DNA of 64,000 nt, from positions 51,149-115,148 of the forward strand of contig CAWFSG010000003.1 in assembly GCA_963818445.1 (NCBI GenBank), written 5' to 3'. The notes under the pieces are model-generated. The model searched no databases. It worked only from the letters and a program-made list of their open reading frames with translations, and was not told the origin of the DNA. The DNA is from Prado023 sp963818445 (GTDB lineage: Bacteria; Actinomycetota; Actinomycetes; S36-B12; CAIYMF01). Shown here one piece after another: positions 1 to 9,029 of this stretch. The number at the start of each line of letters is the position of its first letter. Position 1 is the stretch's first letter. The translations under genes and the position numbers were made by a program.

Positions 1-284
1 CCAAGGCGGGCATGGTCGGGCTCATGCGAGCCCTGGCCGTGGATCTCGCAGGCGACGGCATCACCGCGAACGCCGTGGCGCCGGGCTGGATCGCGACCGG
101 CTCGCAGCTGCCCCACGAGGTGCGTGAGGGCCAGCACACCCCAGTCGGGCGCAGCGGCCGACCCGAGGAGGTGGCTGCCGCAGTGGCGTGGTTCGCCTCG
201 CCGGAGGCGTCGTACTGCAGCGGTCAGCTGCTTGTCGTGGATGGCGCGGCGGGGATCGCCGAGGAGCGCGCGCTTCCCCTGTGA
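1..284 (+). CDS. SDR family oxidoreductase, C-terminal part (5' end outside window)
   Basis: The reading frame is open from base 3, so the gene begins before the window. The visible 93 residues are the C-terminal third of a classical short-chain dehydrogenase/reductase. The first visible residue is a Lys followed by AGMVGLMRALA, which fits the Lys of the catalytic YxxxK motif and the following helix. Next come ITANAVAPGWIATG, the conserved N-A-x-x-PG segment after the active site, then GRSGRPEEVAAAVAWFASPEA and SGQLLVVDGA, the usual SDR end. Function would be NAD(P)-dependent oxidation or reduction of an alcohol or ketone; substrate cannot be inferred because the Rossmann N-terminus is missing. 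Family assignment is firm, specific role unknown. Confidence 0.88.
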   Translation, partial: KAGMVGLMRALAVDLAGDGITANAVAPGWIATGSQLPHEVREGQHTPVGRSGRPEEVAAAVAWFASPEASYCSGQLLVVDGAAGIAEERALPL

Positions 285-393
285 CGGGCCTTGGGCGGGT
301 GCCCGGTCGGTGAGTTGACGATCGGGTCGGGGCGCGTCAGGTCACCCCCCGGCACCGCCCGGCCAGCGCGTCGTGTGCGGTAGTTTCGACCCC

Positions 394-1110
394 GTGCCCG
401 TTGCTGTCCCCATCGTCGCCGGGACCGCCATCCGGGGGGTGGCGGCCACCGTCATGATGCGCGGCGTGCTCGAGCGGCACCCCAACGCCTTCCTGATCAC
501 CCTGGCCCACTTCGGCGTCGCCATGTCGCTGGATCGATCCCAGGACCACATCTACTCCGACATCGAGGCCGGGCTCGAGGCGCAGGGCCGGGACCCCGGC
601 TCGCCGGTCGTCCTCGTGGGCCACTCCCAGGGAGGCCTGGCCTCGCTGCGGTACGCGGTCGACCACCCGGACCAGGTCAAGCACGTGATCAGCGTCGGAG
701 CGCCGTGGCGCGGGTCCGTCAGCGCCCAACGGATCTCCCGTCTGTTCTCGTGGACGGGACGCAACCTGACCCCCGCCCTGAGCGACATGGCCGAGGGCTC
801 GCCGTTCCTGACCGCACTGCACGCCGACGTCCCTGCGATCGCCGACCGGATCACCAACATCTACAGCACGCACGAGCTGTTCATCCAGCCCTACATCAAC
901 GCCCACATGGACGTGCCCGGGGTGGAGAACGTCCTGATCGCCACCGAGGACGAGTACCGCCGGCACCTGCGCGCGTTCCCGGAGCTCGAGGCCGACGACC
1001 ACATCCTCGGCCGCGTCACGCACCTGGGGGAGATGAGCTCGCCGGAGGTGCGCTCGCGGATCTGGGCCAAGGTCGATGAGGTGACCGAGCGGGTCCGGCG
1101 CGGGGACTGA
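394..1110 (+). CDS. alpha/beta hydrolase (esterase/lipase-like)
   Basis: A 238-residue protein with the nucleophile elbow GHSQGG (Ser about residue 78), preceded by the strand VVLVG and followed by HVISVGAPWRG as in triacylglycerol-lipase-like alpha/beta hydrolases. The likely start is GTG 394: a -10-like TAGTTT (381-386) ends 7 nt upstream, the leaderless spacing used repeatedly in this window; an in-frame GTG at 373 is the alternative. No signal peptide is obvious, although the N-terminus is hydrophobic (VAVPIVAGTAIRGVAATV). It converges with the acyltransferase gene, with only 7 bases between stops. Substrate unknown. Confidence 0.8.
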   Translation: MPVAVPIVAGTAIRGVAATVMMRGVLERHPNAFLITLAHFGVAMSLDRSQDHIYSDIEAGLEAQGRDPGSPVVLVGHSQGGLASLRYAVDHPDQVKHVISVGAPWRGSVSAQRISRLFSWTGRNLTPALSDMAEGSPFLTALHADVPAIADRITNIYSTHELFIQPYINAHMDVPGVENVLIATEDEYRRHLRAFPELEADDHILGRVTHLGEMSSPEVRSRIWAKVDEVTERVRRGD

Positions 1111-1117
1111 CCGGCCG

Positions 1118-1934
1118 TCAGGACGTGTGGCCCTCGGGCCTTCCCCTGCGCCCGGCGTGCTTCTCGGCCTTGACGTCCTGGGCGTAGGTGTCCATGTACG
1201 TCTGCCCGCCGAGGGCCAGCAGCGCATCGCGGACGATGGTGGCAAGCTCGTCGGCGTCCATGCGTCCGGGGATCAAGCGGGAGCGGCTCGGAGACGCGCA
1301 CGTGGGCCCGGATGCGACGCGGGAACGAATGGTTCTCGTACTGCGTGGTCACCACGTGGACCGGGACGTCCGGATTGGCCTGCAGCAGGGGGATCATGAT
1401 CCGCTTGTGCAGCTTGTGCAGCACGTTCGGATCCGGGGACCGGGTGCCCTCCGGGTACAGCGCGATCCGCCCCACCCCCCCGCTGCTGCCCAGCGCGTAC
1501 CTCGACATCTGCATCGCCCACTCGGTGGACGCGACATCGCCACGGCGCAGCGGGATCTGCCCCATGAGGCGGAAGAACAGCGATCCGCGGTGCTCGAACC
1601 ACTCGACCTTGGTGAACGCGCTGCACCGCCACCACGTGGCCATCACCACGCAGACGGGGTCCACGAAGTGCACGTGGTTGCCGATCAGGATCGCCGGACC
1701 CGGAGCCACCTTGTCCGCACCGTCGATGTCGACCGCCCACCGCACCCGCAGAAGACGCATGGCCGCGATCGTGGCCCAGTAGGTGCGCGAGCGCCCGGGC
1801 CGTCCGATCCGCACCCCCGGGTAGAGCCTGCGCGCCTCGGCCAGCAGCGTGTCGTAGTCGCGGGTTGTCGCCTCCGGAAGCTCTGCTGGGGACGGATCCG
1901 GGGTGCGCTCAGGGGACGGGTCAGGGCGTGCCAT
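1118..1934 (-). CDS. 1-acyl-sn-glycerol-3-phosphate acyltransferase family protein (frameshifted near 3' end)
   Basis: PlsC-type acyltransferase that would transfer an acyl chain to lysophosphatidic acid or a related lipid. Visible motifs: the catalytic H-x4-D block GNHVHFVDPV, the second-block region with FRLMGQIPLRRGD, and YPEGTRSPDP (EGTR, acyl-acceptor site). Start ATG 1934 is preceded by CAGAAT seven bases upstream, suggesting leaderless transcription. The frame breaks near 1262: after VSEPLPLDPRT the conserved tail continues one base further on as MDADELATIVRDALLALG, ending at the TGA at 1118. One extra base (or two lost) explains this; the uninterrupted frame instead runs nonsensically into the hydrolase gene. 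Divergent from the NERD helicase gene. Confidence 0.8.
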
Positions 1935-2031
1935 GGAGACGATTCTGCCCTGCGGCACCGGTAGCCTGCCGCATCAGAGGGCACCACCGGCGCACGACCG
2001 GAGGCTGGACCACTCGTCGAGGAGGTCACCG

Positions 2032-3684
2032 ATGCCCGCCCGCTGCCTGCCGGAGCGCCCGAGGTTCAAGTCCCGGGCGGAGAAGGTGGCCTTCCACGCG
2101 CTGGCCAGCAAGCTGCGCGACGTCGACGTGCTCCTGGCCAACGTCCGGTTCACCGGCCTGGACGGCGACTGGGAGGTCGACCTCGTGGTCGGCATGCCCG
2201 ACGCCGGGTTCGCGGCCATCGAGGTCAAGGGCGGGCACGTCTGGCGTGAGGCCGGATCGTGGTGGCAGCAGACCCCCCAGGGCAAGCGGGCGATCGACCT
2301 CGAGGACCAGGTGACCTCGGGCAAGTACCTCCTGCGCCGCTACCTGAAGAAGCACCCCGGGTGGACGCACGGCGAGCTGCGGATGATCCACATGGTGATC
2401 CTCCCGGACACCGAGCTCGGCCCCGAGGATCCCTCCCCCGGCCTGCCCAGGACGTGGATCATCGATCGCACCGAGCTCGCCGAGGCCGCCGGCCGGGTGT
2501 TCGACCTGCTCACCGGCCCGTTGCGCAACGAGCCGACGGCGCTCCCCGGGATCGACGTGGTGGAGGACGCAGCGCAGATCCTGGGCGGACGCGGCGATCA
2601 GCAGAAGGAGCTGGCCGGGATGCTGGCCGTGCGCGGCGACCATGTGGACCGGCTCACCGAGGCCCAGTACAACGTCCTGGACGTCGCTCGCCGGATCCCG
2701 CGCATCGAGGTGATCGGCGGACCCGGCACCGGCAAGACGTGGCTGGCCATCGAGCAGGCCCGGCGCTGGGCCGCCGACGGGCAGCGGGTGGCCGTCATCT
2801 GCTACTCCCGTGGGCTGTCGACGTGGATCGCCCGTCGGGTGGCGCACTGGCCCAAGGCCCTGCGCCGCAACGTCCGGGTGCGCACCTACCACGCACTGGG
2901 CGTGGAGTGGGGCGTCGAGATCGCCGATGTCCGCGACCAGGACTACTGGGATGTCACGATGCCCGCCCAGATGACCGAGCTGGCCCGCGCCCTGCCCGAC
3001 GCCCAGCGCTTCGACGCCCTGATCGTCGACGAGGCCCAGGACTGCCCCGACGCGTGGTGGCCGTCGCTGCTGGCCTCGTTGCGCGACCCGGAGCGGGCCC
3101 GGATCGCGGTGTTCGCCGACGAGCAGCAGCGCATCTTCGACCGCGATGACCGCCCGGACCTGGGCCTGGTCCCCCTGACGCTGGACGCCAACCTGCGCAA
3201 CAGCCGCCAGATCGGTGCCGTGTTCGCCCCCCTGGCCAGCGACGCCCCCGAACTCCTGGGCGGCGAGGGTCCACCGGTCCGGTTCATCCAGTGCAGCGCG
3301 GCCGAGGCGATGGAGGCCGCGGACGACGCCGCGGTGGAACTCCTCGACCAGGGCTGGGACCCGCAGGATGTGGCCCTGCTGACCACCCATCACCGCCATC
3401 CGGAGCAGGCCAACCGCGTCGCGCTGGACGGCCGCGACGGGTACTGGGACTCCTTCTGGGACGGGACCGACCTGTTCTTCTCGACCGTCGCCGCATTCAA
3501 GGGCCTCGAGCGGCCGGCGGTCGTGCTGGCCGTCGACGGCTTCCGTGATCCCGCCACTGCCGCGGAGATCCTCTACGTCGGCCTGTCGCGCGCCCGCGAC
3601 CTGCTGATCGTCTGCGGCGACATCGTCCAGATCCGCCGGGCCGCGGGTGACGAGGTCGCCGATCGGCTGCTCGGGAGGCGCTGA
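2032..3684 (+). CDS. NERD nuclease-related domain / UvrD-Rep-like superfamily 1 helicase
   Basis: A 550-residue two-domain protein. Residues 10-160 are a NERD domain with PD-(D/E)xK-like residues: Asp in DWEVDLVV (about residue 50) and E-x-K in IEVKGG (64-66). Residues 205-550 are a superfamily 1 ATPase: Walker A GGPGTGKT (229-236), Walker B DEAQD (333-337), and motifs V/VI as FSTVAAFKGLERPAVVLAVD and YVGLSRARDLLIV. Start ATG 2032 has an AGGAGGT Shine-Dalgarno at 2020-2026; an upstream in-frame ATG at 1903 lacks this. NERD-helicases are presumed to process DNA; some fusions are linked to plasmid or phage response, but no defence partner lies next to it here, so a repair role is equally possible. 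Confidence 0.85.
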   Translation: MPARCLPERPRFKSRAEKVAFHALASKLRDVDVLLANVRFTGLDGDWEVDLVVGMPDAGFAAIEVKGGHVWREAGSWWQQTPQGKRAIDLEDQVTSGKYLLRRYLKKHPGWTHGELRMIHMVILPDTELGPEDPSPGLPRTWIIDRTELAEAAGRVFDLLTGPLRNEPTALPGIDVVEDAAQILGGRGDQQKELAGMLAVRGDHVDRLTEAQYNVLDVARRIPRIEVIGGPGTGKTWLAIEQARRWAADGQRVAVICYSRGLSTWIARRVAHWPKALRRNVRVRTYHALGVEWGVEIADVRDQDYWDVTMPAQMTELARALPDAQRFDALIVDEAQDCPDAWWPSLLASLRDPERARIAVFADEQQRIFDRDDRPDLGLVPLTLDANLRNSRQIGAVFAPLASDAPELLGGEGPPVRFIQCSAAEAMEAADDAAVELLDQGWDPQDVALLTTHHRHPEQANRVALDGRDGYWDSFWDGTDLFFSTVAAFKGLERPAVVLAVDGFRDPATAAEILYVGLSRARDLLIVCGDIVQIRRAAGDEVADRLLGRR

Positions 3685-3824
3685 TCCCGCGTGACGAATG
3701 TCTCGTCCGCGGTGATGCCGGGACCGGGAACAACAACTACCCTTGGCGAGTTGATTGAACGCGTGACCATTCCGGTCCGATGCCTCCGTGCCCCAGAGCC
3801 GCGTTCCCAAGCCCAGGAGTTCCC

Positions 3825-5381
3825 ATGCCCACGATCGATCCGCCGAGCACCTCGGCAGAAGCGCCACCCGCCGACCTGATGCCACGGGTGTCGGCCCACG
3901 ACGTCCCACCGGCGGACCCGAAGCGGTTCAAGGCACTCGCGGTCATCGCCATCGCCCAGCTGATGATCGTCCTGGACGCCTCGATCGTGAACCTCGCGAT
4001 CCCCAGCGCCTCGGCTGACCTGCAGATCGCCCCGGCCGACGTCCAGTGGATCGTCACCGCCTACACGCTGACCTTCGGCGGCTTCCTGCTGCTCGGTGGA
4101 CGCATCGCCGACTACTGGGGCCGCAAGCGCACGTTCCAGGTGGGCCTCGCCGGGTTCGCGCTGGCCTCGCTCATCGGCGGCCTCGCCCCCAACCTGGGCC
4201 TGCTGATCTCCGCCCGCGCCCTGCAAGGTGGGTTCGCCGCCCTGCTCGCCCCGGCCGCCCTGGCGCTGATCAGCGTGAGCTTCCACGATCCCAAGGAGCG
4301 CGCGAAGGCGTTCGGCGTCATCGGCGCGATCTCCGGTGCCGGAGCAGCGATCGGACTCCTGCTCGGTGGCGTTCTCACCGAGTACTTCTCGTGGCGCTGG
4401 TGCCTGGCGGTGAACACCCCCATCGCGCTGCTCACCCTGCTGTTCGCGCGCAGCCTGGTCAAGGAGTCCCGAGCCCAGGGGAACACCAGCTACGACATCC
4501 CCGGGGCCATCACCTCGACCCTCGGACTGGTCGCCCTGGTCTACGGGTTCACCCAGGCGGCCCCGGACGGCTACACCGACTCGGCGCACTGGACCGACCC
4601 GAGCACCTACCTGTGGTTCGTCGCCGCGGCGATCCTCCTGGGGTCCTTCCTGGTGATCGAGATGCGCACGTCCAACCCACTGCTCCCGCTGCGCATCGTC
4701 CGTGAGCGCAACCGCGGTGGCGCCTACCTCTCGTCGCTGATCACCGGAGCTGGGCTGTTCGCCATGTTCCTCTTCCTCGGCCTCTACCTGCAGGTCATCA
4801 AGCAGTACTCGCCGGTGCAGGCCGGCTTCGCCTTCCTGCCGTTCAGCCTGGGCATCATCCTGGCCGCCGGGATCGCTGCGAACCTGATGCCCAAGGTGGG
4901 CCCCCGTCCGCTGATGGCCCCGGGCCTGCTCGTCGCCGCGGCCGGCATGTTCTGGCTCACCCGACTGACGCCGGAGTCGGACTACATGACCGCGATCCTG
5001 CCGCCCATGGTCATCATGAGCGTGGGCATGGCGTTCGTGTTCATCCCGACCGCGACCGTCGCCCTGCACGCCGTGGGCAACCACGACGCCGGCGTGGCCT
5101 CGGCCGTCATCAACACCTCACAGCAGGTCGGTGGGTCCCTGGGGACCGCGCTGATGAACACGGTTGCGGTCACCGCCACGTCGGCCTTCCTGACGGCCAA
5201 TGCCGCCCTTGGCGACGCCGCCCTGCCTGAGGCCCTGACCACGGGCTACACCCGCGCGTTCCTGGTCGGCGGGATCCTGCTGCTCATCGCGGCCGTGGTC
5301 GTGCTCGTCATGATCCGGATCGGCCCGTCGGCCGCCGCCGAGGAGGACGAGGACGCCCCCGCGGCGGTCCACTTCGGCTGA
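3825..5381 (+). CDS. MFS transporter, DHA2 (14-TM drug:H+ antiporter) family
   Basis: A 518-residue polytopic protein of the EmrB/QacA type. After a hydrophilic N-terminus it begins TM1 (LAVIAIAQLMIVLDASIVNL), with the DHA2 signature D-x-S-I-V-N-x-A-x-P; motif A appears as GGRIADYWGRKR, and the motif-C-like glycine-rich helix as GAISGAGAAIGLLLGG. About 14 hydrophobic segments are seen. Start ATG 3825 follows AGGAG (3815-3819); an in-frame ATG at 3780 has no such site. Predicted proton-coupled export of hydrophobic drugs or metabolites across the inner membrane. No TetR or MarR gene is adjacent. A hairpin terminator follows. Confidence 0.92.
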   Translation: MPTIDPPSTSAEAPPADLMPRVSAHDVPPADPKRFKALAVIAIAQLMIVLDASIVNLAIPSASADLQIAPADVQWIVTAYTLTFGGFLLLGGRIADYWGRKRTFQVGLAGFALASLIGGLAPNLGLLISARALQGGFAALLAPAALALISVSFHDPKERAKAFGVIGAISGAGAAIGLLLGGVLTEYFSWRWCLAVNTPIALLTLLFARSLVKESRAQGNTSYDIPGAITSTLGLVALVYGFTQAAPDGYTDSAHWTDPSTYLWFVAAAILLGSFLVIEMRTSNPLLPLRIVRERNRGGAYLSSLITGAGLFAMFLFLGLYLQVIKQYSPVQAGFAFLPFSLGIILAAGIAANLMPKVGPRPLMAPGLLVAAAGMFWLTRLTPESDYMTAILPPMVIMSVGMAFVFIPTATVALHAVGNHDAGVASAVINTSQQVGGSLGTALMNTVAVTATSAFLTANAALGDAALPEALTTGYTRAFLVGGILLLIAAVVVLVMIRIGPSAAAEEDEDAPAAVHFG

Positions 5382-5392
5382 CCGGCGCGACA

Positions 5393-5434
5393 AGTGCGCC
5401 CATCCGGCAGGATCCCTGTCCAGGTGGGCGCACT
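5393..5434 (+). terminator. hairpin terminator after the MFS gene
   Basis: Perfect 10-bp inverted repeat AGTGCGCCCA / TGGGCGCACT (5393-5402 and 5425-5434) with a 22-nt loop, starting 12 nt after the stop codon. There is no T-tract, as is common for actinobacterial intrinsic terminators. Confidence 0.65.
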
Positions 5435-5586
5435 CGCGCGTCTCTGGCCCACCCCCACTCCCTCCCTTCCCCTCGCTCCACCCCAGGCTCCCGGCCCGCC
5501 CCACACCGGCGGGCCCGAGGATCCCCACGTGCACCGATCGCCGCGTTAGATCGGCTCGGTAGCGCCCGTTCGCCCGGCGTGCCCCG

Positions 5587-5628
5587 ACTGCCGCGAATGG
5601 CGCCCCGGCTGAGGCTCTTCGCGGCAGT
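5587..5628. repeat. 11-bp perfect inverted repeat in intergenic DNA
   Basis: ACTGCCGCGAA (5587-5597) is repeated inverted as TTCGCGGCAGT (5618-5628), 20 nt apart. It lies in the gene-free stretch 5435-5797 ahead of a pseudogene. Apart from this repeat I see no gene in that stretch. It could be a relic hairpin or an operator; no function can be assigned. Confidence 0.5.
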
Positions 5629-5797
5629 TAGAGCACGCATTCGCACCGGCCGGTCTCGAGGCGGGGCAGATGCGGCAAACCGAGCACCTACCCGTCCGCG
5701 GAGCTCTGCCGGGGCGCCGCAGTCTCCTGCGAACGGATCCACAGATTCGCCGGCTGACCCTTCACGGGAGCCCCTGACGTCGGTGACGATCCCCTCC

Positions 5798-6788
5798 ATG
5801 CGAACACCCGACCCTTGGGCAATCCCGAACAGCCCCGTTCTCCTTGGGACAGGTCGCCCCGCGCGGTGTCACGCGCCATCACATCGCGGGTGCGCTTGCC
5901 CGTGGGACGCTGACGAGGTTGCGGCAGGGCGTCTACGTGAGCACTGGGGCCCTTCCGATGACCCGCGGGCGATGCATGAGCTGCGTGCCCTCGCCGAGCA
6001 GGTTGCCGCCCCCGGGCGGATCGGTAGCCACAGGACCGCCGCTATCGCGCTCGGACTCCCGCTGCTGCGAACCGACGCTGCCGCGGCCGGTCCGGTGCAC
6101 CTCACGCAGCCGCAGGGCGGCCGCACGCACGTGGCCGACGCCGCACCCGGATGGATGTTCGATCTCGGCGACCTCCCGACCCACCACCTCATGACGCTGC
6201 CCTCAGGACTGGTGGTGACCACGCCGGCCAGGACACGCTCGACCTGGCCACCGAGATGGAGCTGCCCGAGGCGCTCATGGTCGTCGACGCAGCGCTGCGC
6301 TAGAGTTGGGCAACCTCATGGGTCATGTCGACCGTCGCGCCTACCGGAACACCCGCGCCGTGACGGCGGCGATGGGCGCGCTCCAGGAGGCCGCCGGACG
6401 GGTCACGGGTCGGGCGTCGCGTACCCGTGTGCAGGCGGTGCTGGCGGTCGCCAGCCCACTGCGCGAGTCACCGCTGGAGTCGTGGTCGTGTGGGCACTTC
6501 CACCTCGCCGGGGTTGCCGGAGCCGACGCTGCAGAAGCGCATCCGTACCCCTCTTGGCGACATGTACCCGGACTGCACGTGGGAGGAGTTCAGGGTCATC
6601 GGGGAGGCCGACGGAGAGGGCAAGTACGCCGATCAGTCCGCGTTCGCCCGGGAGAAAGAGCGTGAGTCAGCGTTCCGGGACCTGGGGTGGTCGGTGTTCG
6701 GTGGACGGGTCGCGAGGGCTTCGGCACTCCGGACGCGGTCGTGGATCGCGCCCGACGCGCCCTGGCGGCGGGTGGCTGGATGGGTTGA
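5798..6788 (+). pseudogene. type IV toxin-antitoxin AbiEi-family antitoxin-domain / DUF559-like endonuclease protein, degraded
   Basis: Reassembled across frames, this is the common actinobacterial protein with an N-terminal AbiEi-like winged helix and a C-terminal Vsr/DUF559-like nuclease fold. The pieces in order: GVTRHHIAGALARGTLTRLR, LRQGVYV, DPRAMHELRALAEQ, IGSHRTAAIALGLPLL, LPTHHLMTLPSGLVVTTPAR, DLATEMELPEALMVVDAALR followed by a TAG stop at about 6301, NTRAVTAAMGALQEAAGR, SPLRESPLESWS, DMYPDCTWEEFRVIGEADGE, KERESAFRDLGWSVF and DAVVDRARRALAAGGWMG. At least five frame changes plus the stop separate them. Nuclease-like residues ESPLES, EADG and K remain. Unlike the single-lesion genes elsewhere in this window, the number of lesions marks true decay. 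No toxin partner is adjacent. Confidence 0.75.
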
Positions 6789-6914
6789 TCGGGTGCTCGC
6801 GCGCACGGGCGGTGGTGCGTGCCGACGGTGCTCCGGGATCCCGCGGCGCAGTGATTGCACGTCGGGCGAAGTCGGGGGACGGCGTGCGGTCCACTGGCGC
6901 GCGCTGTCGGCAGG

Positions 6915-7578
6915 CTACGCAGCAGCCTCGACGGGGCGCTCCCAGCGGTCGTCGACGCGCTGGAAGCCGACCTTGCCGAAGTAGTCGCTCGGGCTCGAGC
7001 GCGACATCCACGACCAGCGTCGTGAAGCCCTTGTCGGCGAACACCCCCGACTTGCGATAGACGAACTCGCCGGGGGTGAAGTCGCGGAACCGCTGCGTGA
7101 CGTAGTCCAGCTCGACCTCGCCGACGCCCGCCCCAACATCACGGACCAGCACCATCCCGACGGTCTCGTCGCCGCGGAGCACCAGGAACGCGGATCGCTC
7201 CGCGGCAGCCCCGGGCGACGCGGCGTCCGACTGCCCGGCGACGGCGGCCATCGAGAACGTCGGGTGGGTCGCGGCCAGGTCGTCAGCATGCACGCCCAGC
7301 ACATGGCGCAGGTAGGCATCGTCCACGTCCACCTCGACGACCTCGTAGGCAGCCTCGTCGTGGCGCTCGCGGGTGAGCCGCCAGATCCAGTACGCGTCGA
7401 TGACCGCGATGACGCCGTTCATCGCTGCGAACGGCCAGATCCCGAGCATGGCGTTGACGACGGTGGCCATCGCCGCCCCGACCAGGTTCATCCACCGGAA
7501 CCGGAGCACGCGGGCCTGCATCAGTGACCAGACGACGAGGATCGAGCTGATCCAGCCGAAGATGTCCAGAGCCGACAT
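6915..7578 (-). CDS. small membrane domain fused to GNAT-like domain (frameshifted near 3' end)
   Basis: About 220 residues. The first 70 hold three hydrophobic segments (ALDIFGWISSILVVWSLMQA, WMNLVGAAMATVVNAMLGIW, AAMNGVIAVIDAYWIW), resembling the YgjV-type small inner-membrane family. The rest looks like a GNAT-fold domain: FLVLRGDETVGMVLVRDVG, then FVYRKSGVF, and the terminal SDYFGKVGFQRVDDRWERP, like the Y-x-K-x-GF end of acetyltransferases. The frame shifts by +1 in the GGG at 6991-6993 (sense CCC): without the extra base, VDVALEPSDYFGKVGF reads through to the TAG at 6915. Function unknown. Confidence 0.65.
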
Positions 7579-7704
7579 CCGTCGACCTCCTTCGTCGTGA
7601 CCGGGCGTGCGACCTCGACAGCCGGGACCCGGCGGGGACCCCCCTGTGCGCGACTGTAGCCAAGCCCGAGCCCCGACAGCCGATCCTCCGGCTGGTGGCC
7701 CCGG

Positions 7705-8895
7705 TCAGGCCTCCGTCGGCGCGGGCTGGTCGTCGGGTTCCCCGCTCGCGACCATGTACGGGTGGACCGGCACGCCGTCGGGACGCCGCATCAGCGCGGC
7801 CAGGTCGGCCCGACGTGGATCGTCGTGGCCCGTGGCGTCGAAGGCGACGCCGTTTCGCTGCGAGGGCATCCGCTCGTCCATGAGGGTCAGCAGCGCGTAG
7901 GCACGCTCGTCGGCGGGGAACAGCAGGTTGATGTCCACACCGCGCGGCCAGAGCTGCCAGGAGCGCACGACCGAGATCTCGAAGGAGAACACGATGGCAT
8001 TCGAGACCAGGAACAGCACCGAGAAGATCCCGACCACGGTCCCGAAGACCCCGTACACGGCCGACGACGACGTGATGAACCGACCGAGGAGGACGCTGCC
8101 CAGTCCGATGATCGTGGTCATGGCCAGCCCTCCGAGGGCGGCTCCGAGGCCCACCTCGCCGAAGGTGAGCGACCGGCGGGTCAGGAAGGTCGCCGAGGCG
8201 TAGAGCAGCGCCGACGCGACGAGCCAGAGCAGGATGGATGCGGCAGCGCGCTGCGCGAACGCGTAGCCGGTCAGGTTCACCACCAGGGCCGAGCCGACGG
8301 TGACGACCAGCACCCCGATCCCCATCAGGACCACCATCAGCAGCACCCGGATGTAGCGGGGACCGAACCCGTAGCGGAAGCGGTAGGGGACGCAGAAGAC
8401 CTGGTTGACCATCGCGTACATCGAGAAGACCCCGGCAGTCCCGGCGAGGACCAGGCCGATGAGCGCCACGGCGAACGCCGGCCCCCCTGAGGGCAGCGCC
8501 TCGTAGGCATTGGTGACCTGGTCCTGGTACTCCGGGGGCACGATGTCGGCCACGAGCTGGTCGACGAGGTCCTGGTGGCCGACGAGCAGCGCGTTCAGCA
8601 ACGCGAACCCGGCGATCGCGAGCGGGAAGAGGCTCATGAAGCTGTAGTAGGCCAGGAGCGCGGCCAGTCGGCTGCCCTCGTCGTCGGCGTACTTCTTGAA
8701 CGCCGCGTAGGTGAACGCGACCAGCCCGTGGCTGGCCTGCAGCCGGTCGATCATCCGGCTCGTGCCCAGCACCCGCTTCTCGACGGAACCGGCCACACCG
8801 GTGTGCGAGGTGGGCGGCTCCCCTGCCGCGTAGTCACGGTCCGGGTCGAGCCACGGCTCGTAGAACGCGCCGTTGTCGGCCTGCGGATCCTGCAT
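7705..8895 (-). CDS. YihY/virulence factor BrkB family membrane protein
   Basis: A 396-residue protein with six hydrophobic segments typical of YihY/BrkB. It contains the conserved region SRLAALLAYYSFMSLFPLAI, the central GLVLAGTAGVFSMYAMVNQV, and VYGVFGTVVGIFSVLFLVSN near the end. Start ATG 8895 (MQDPQADNGAF) is preferred over an upstream in-frame start at 8979, which would add a basic, low-complexity leader. The family was once mis-called ribonuclease BN; it is an integral membrane family of uncertain transport function. It stands alone, with no obvious operon partner. Confidence 0.88.
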   Translation of the reverse strand: MQDPQADNGAFYEPWLDPDRDYAAGEPPTSHTGVAGSVEKRVLGTSRMIDRLQASHGLVAFTYAAFKKYADDEGSRLAALLAYYSFMSLFPLAIAGFALLNALLVGHQDLVDQLVADIVPPEYQDQVTNAYEALPSGGPAFAVALIGLVLAGTAGVFSMYAMVNQVFCVPYRFRYGFGPRYIRVLLMVVLMGIGVLVVTVGSALVVNLTGYAFAQRAAASILLWLVASALLYASATFLTRRSLTFGEVGLGAALGGLAMTTIIGLGSVLLGRFITSSSAVYGVFGTVVGIFSVLFLVSNAIVFSFEISVVRSWQLWPRGVDINLLFPADERAYALLTLMDERMPSQRNGVAFDATGHDDPRRADLAALMRRPDGVPVHPYMVASGEPDDQPAPTEA

Positions 8896-9029
8896 GGACC
8901 ACAGGGTACGGGCCACGCCCCTGCGGGCAGAGGAACCTGCCCACAGCACTGCCTCTGGCCCGCGCCGGTTCGGCGACACTCCAGGAGGGCGCCTCGCAAC
9001 GACCGCGATCGGAGCTCCCGCGATCGGAA

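Noticed and set aside
2026..3909. A 627-residue minus-strand frame opposite the NERD helicase
   Set aside because: Shadow of the helicase; no domain, and the opposite strand has strong motifs.
5435..5797. A search for a tRNA or small RNA in the gene-free stretch
   Set aside because: Only an inverted repeat and a terminator are visible; no cloverleaf, T-loop or CCA-like end.
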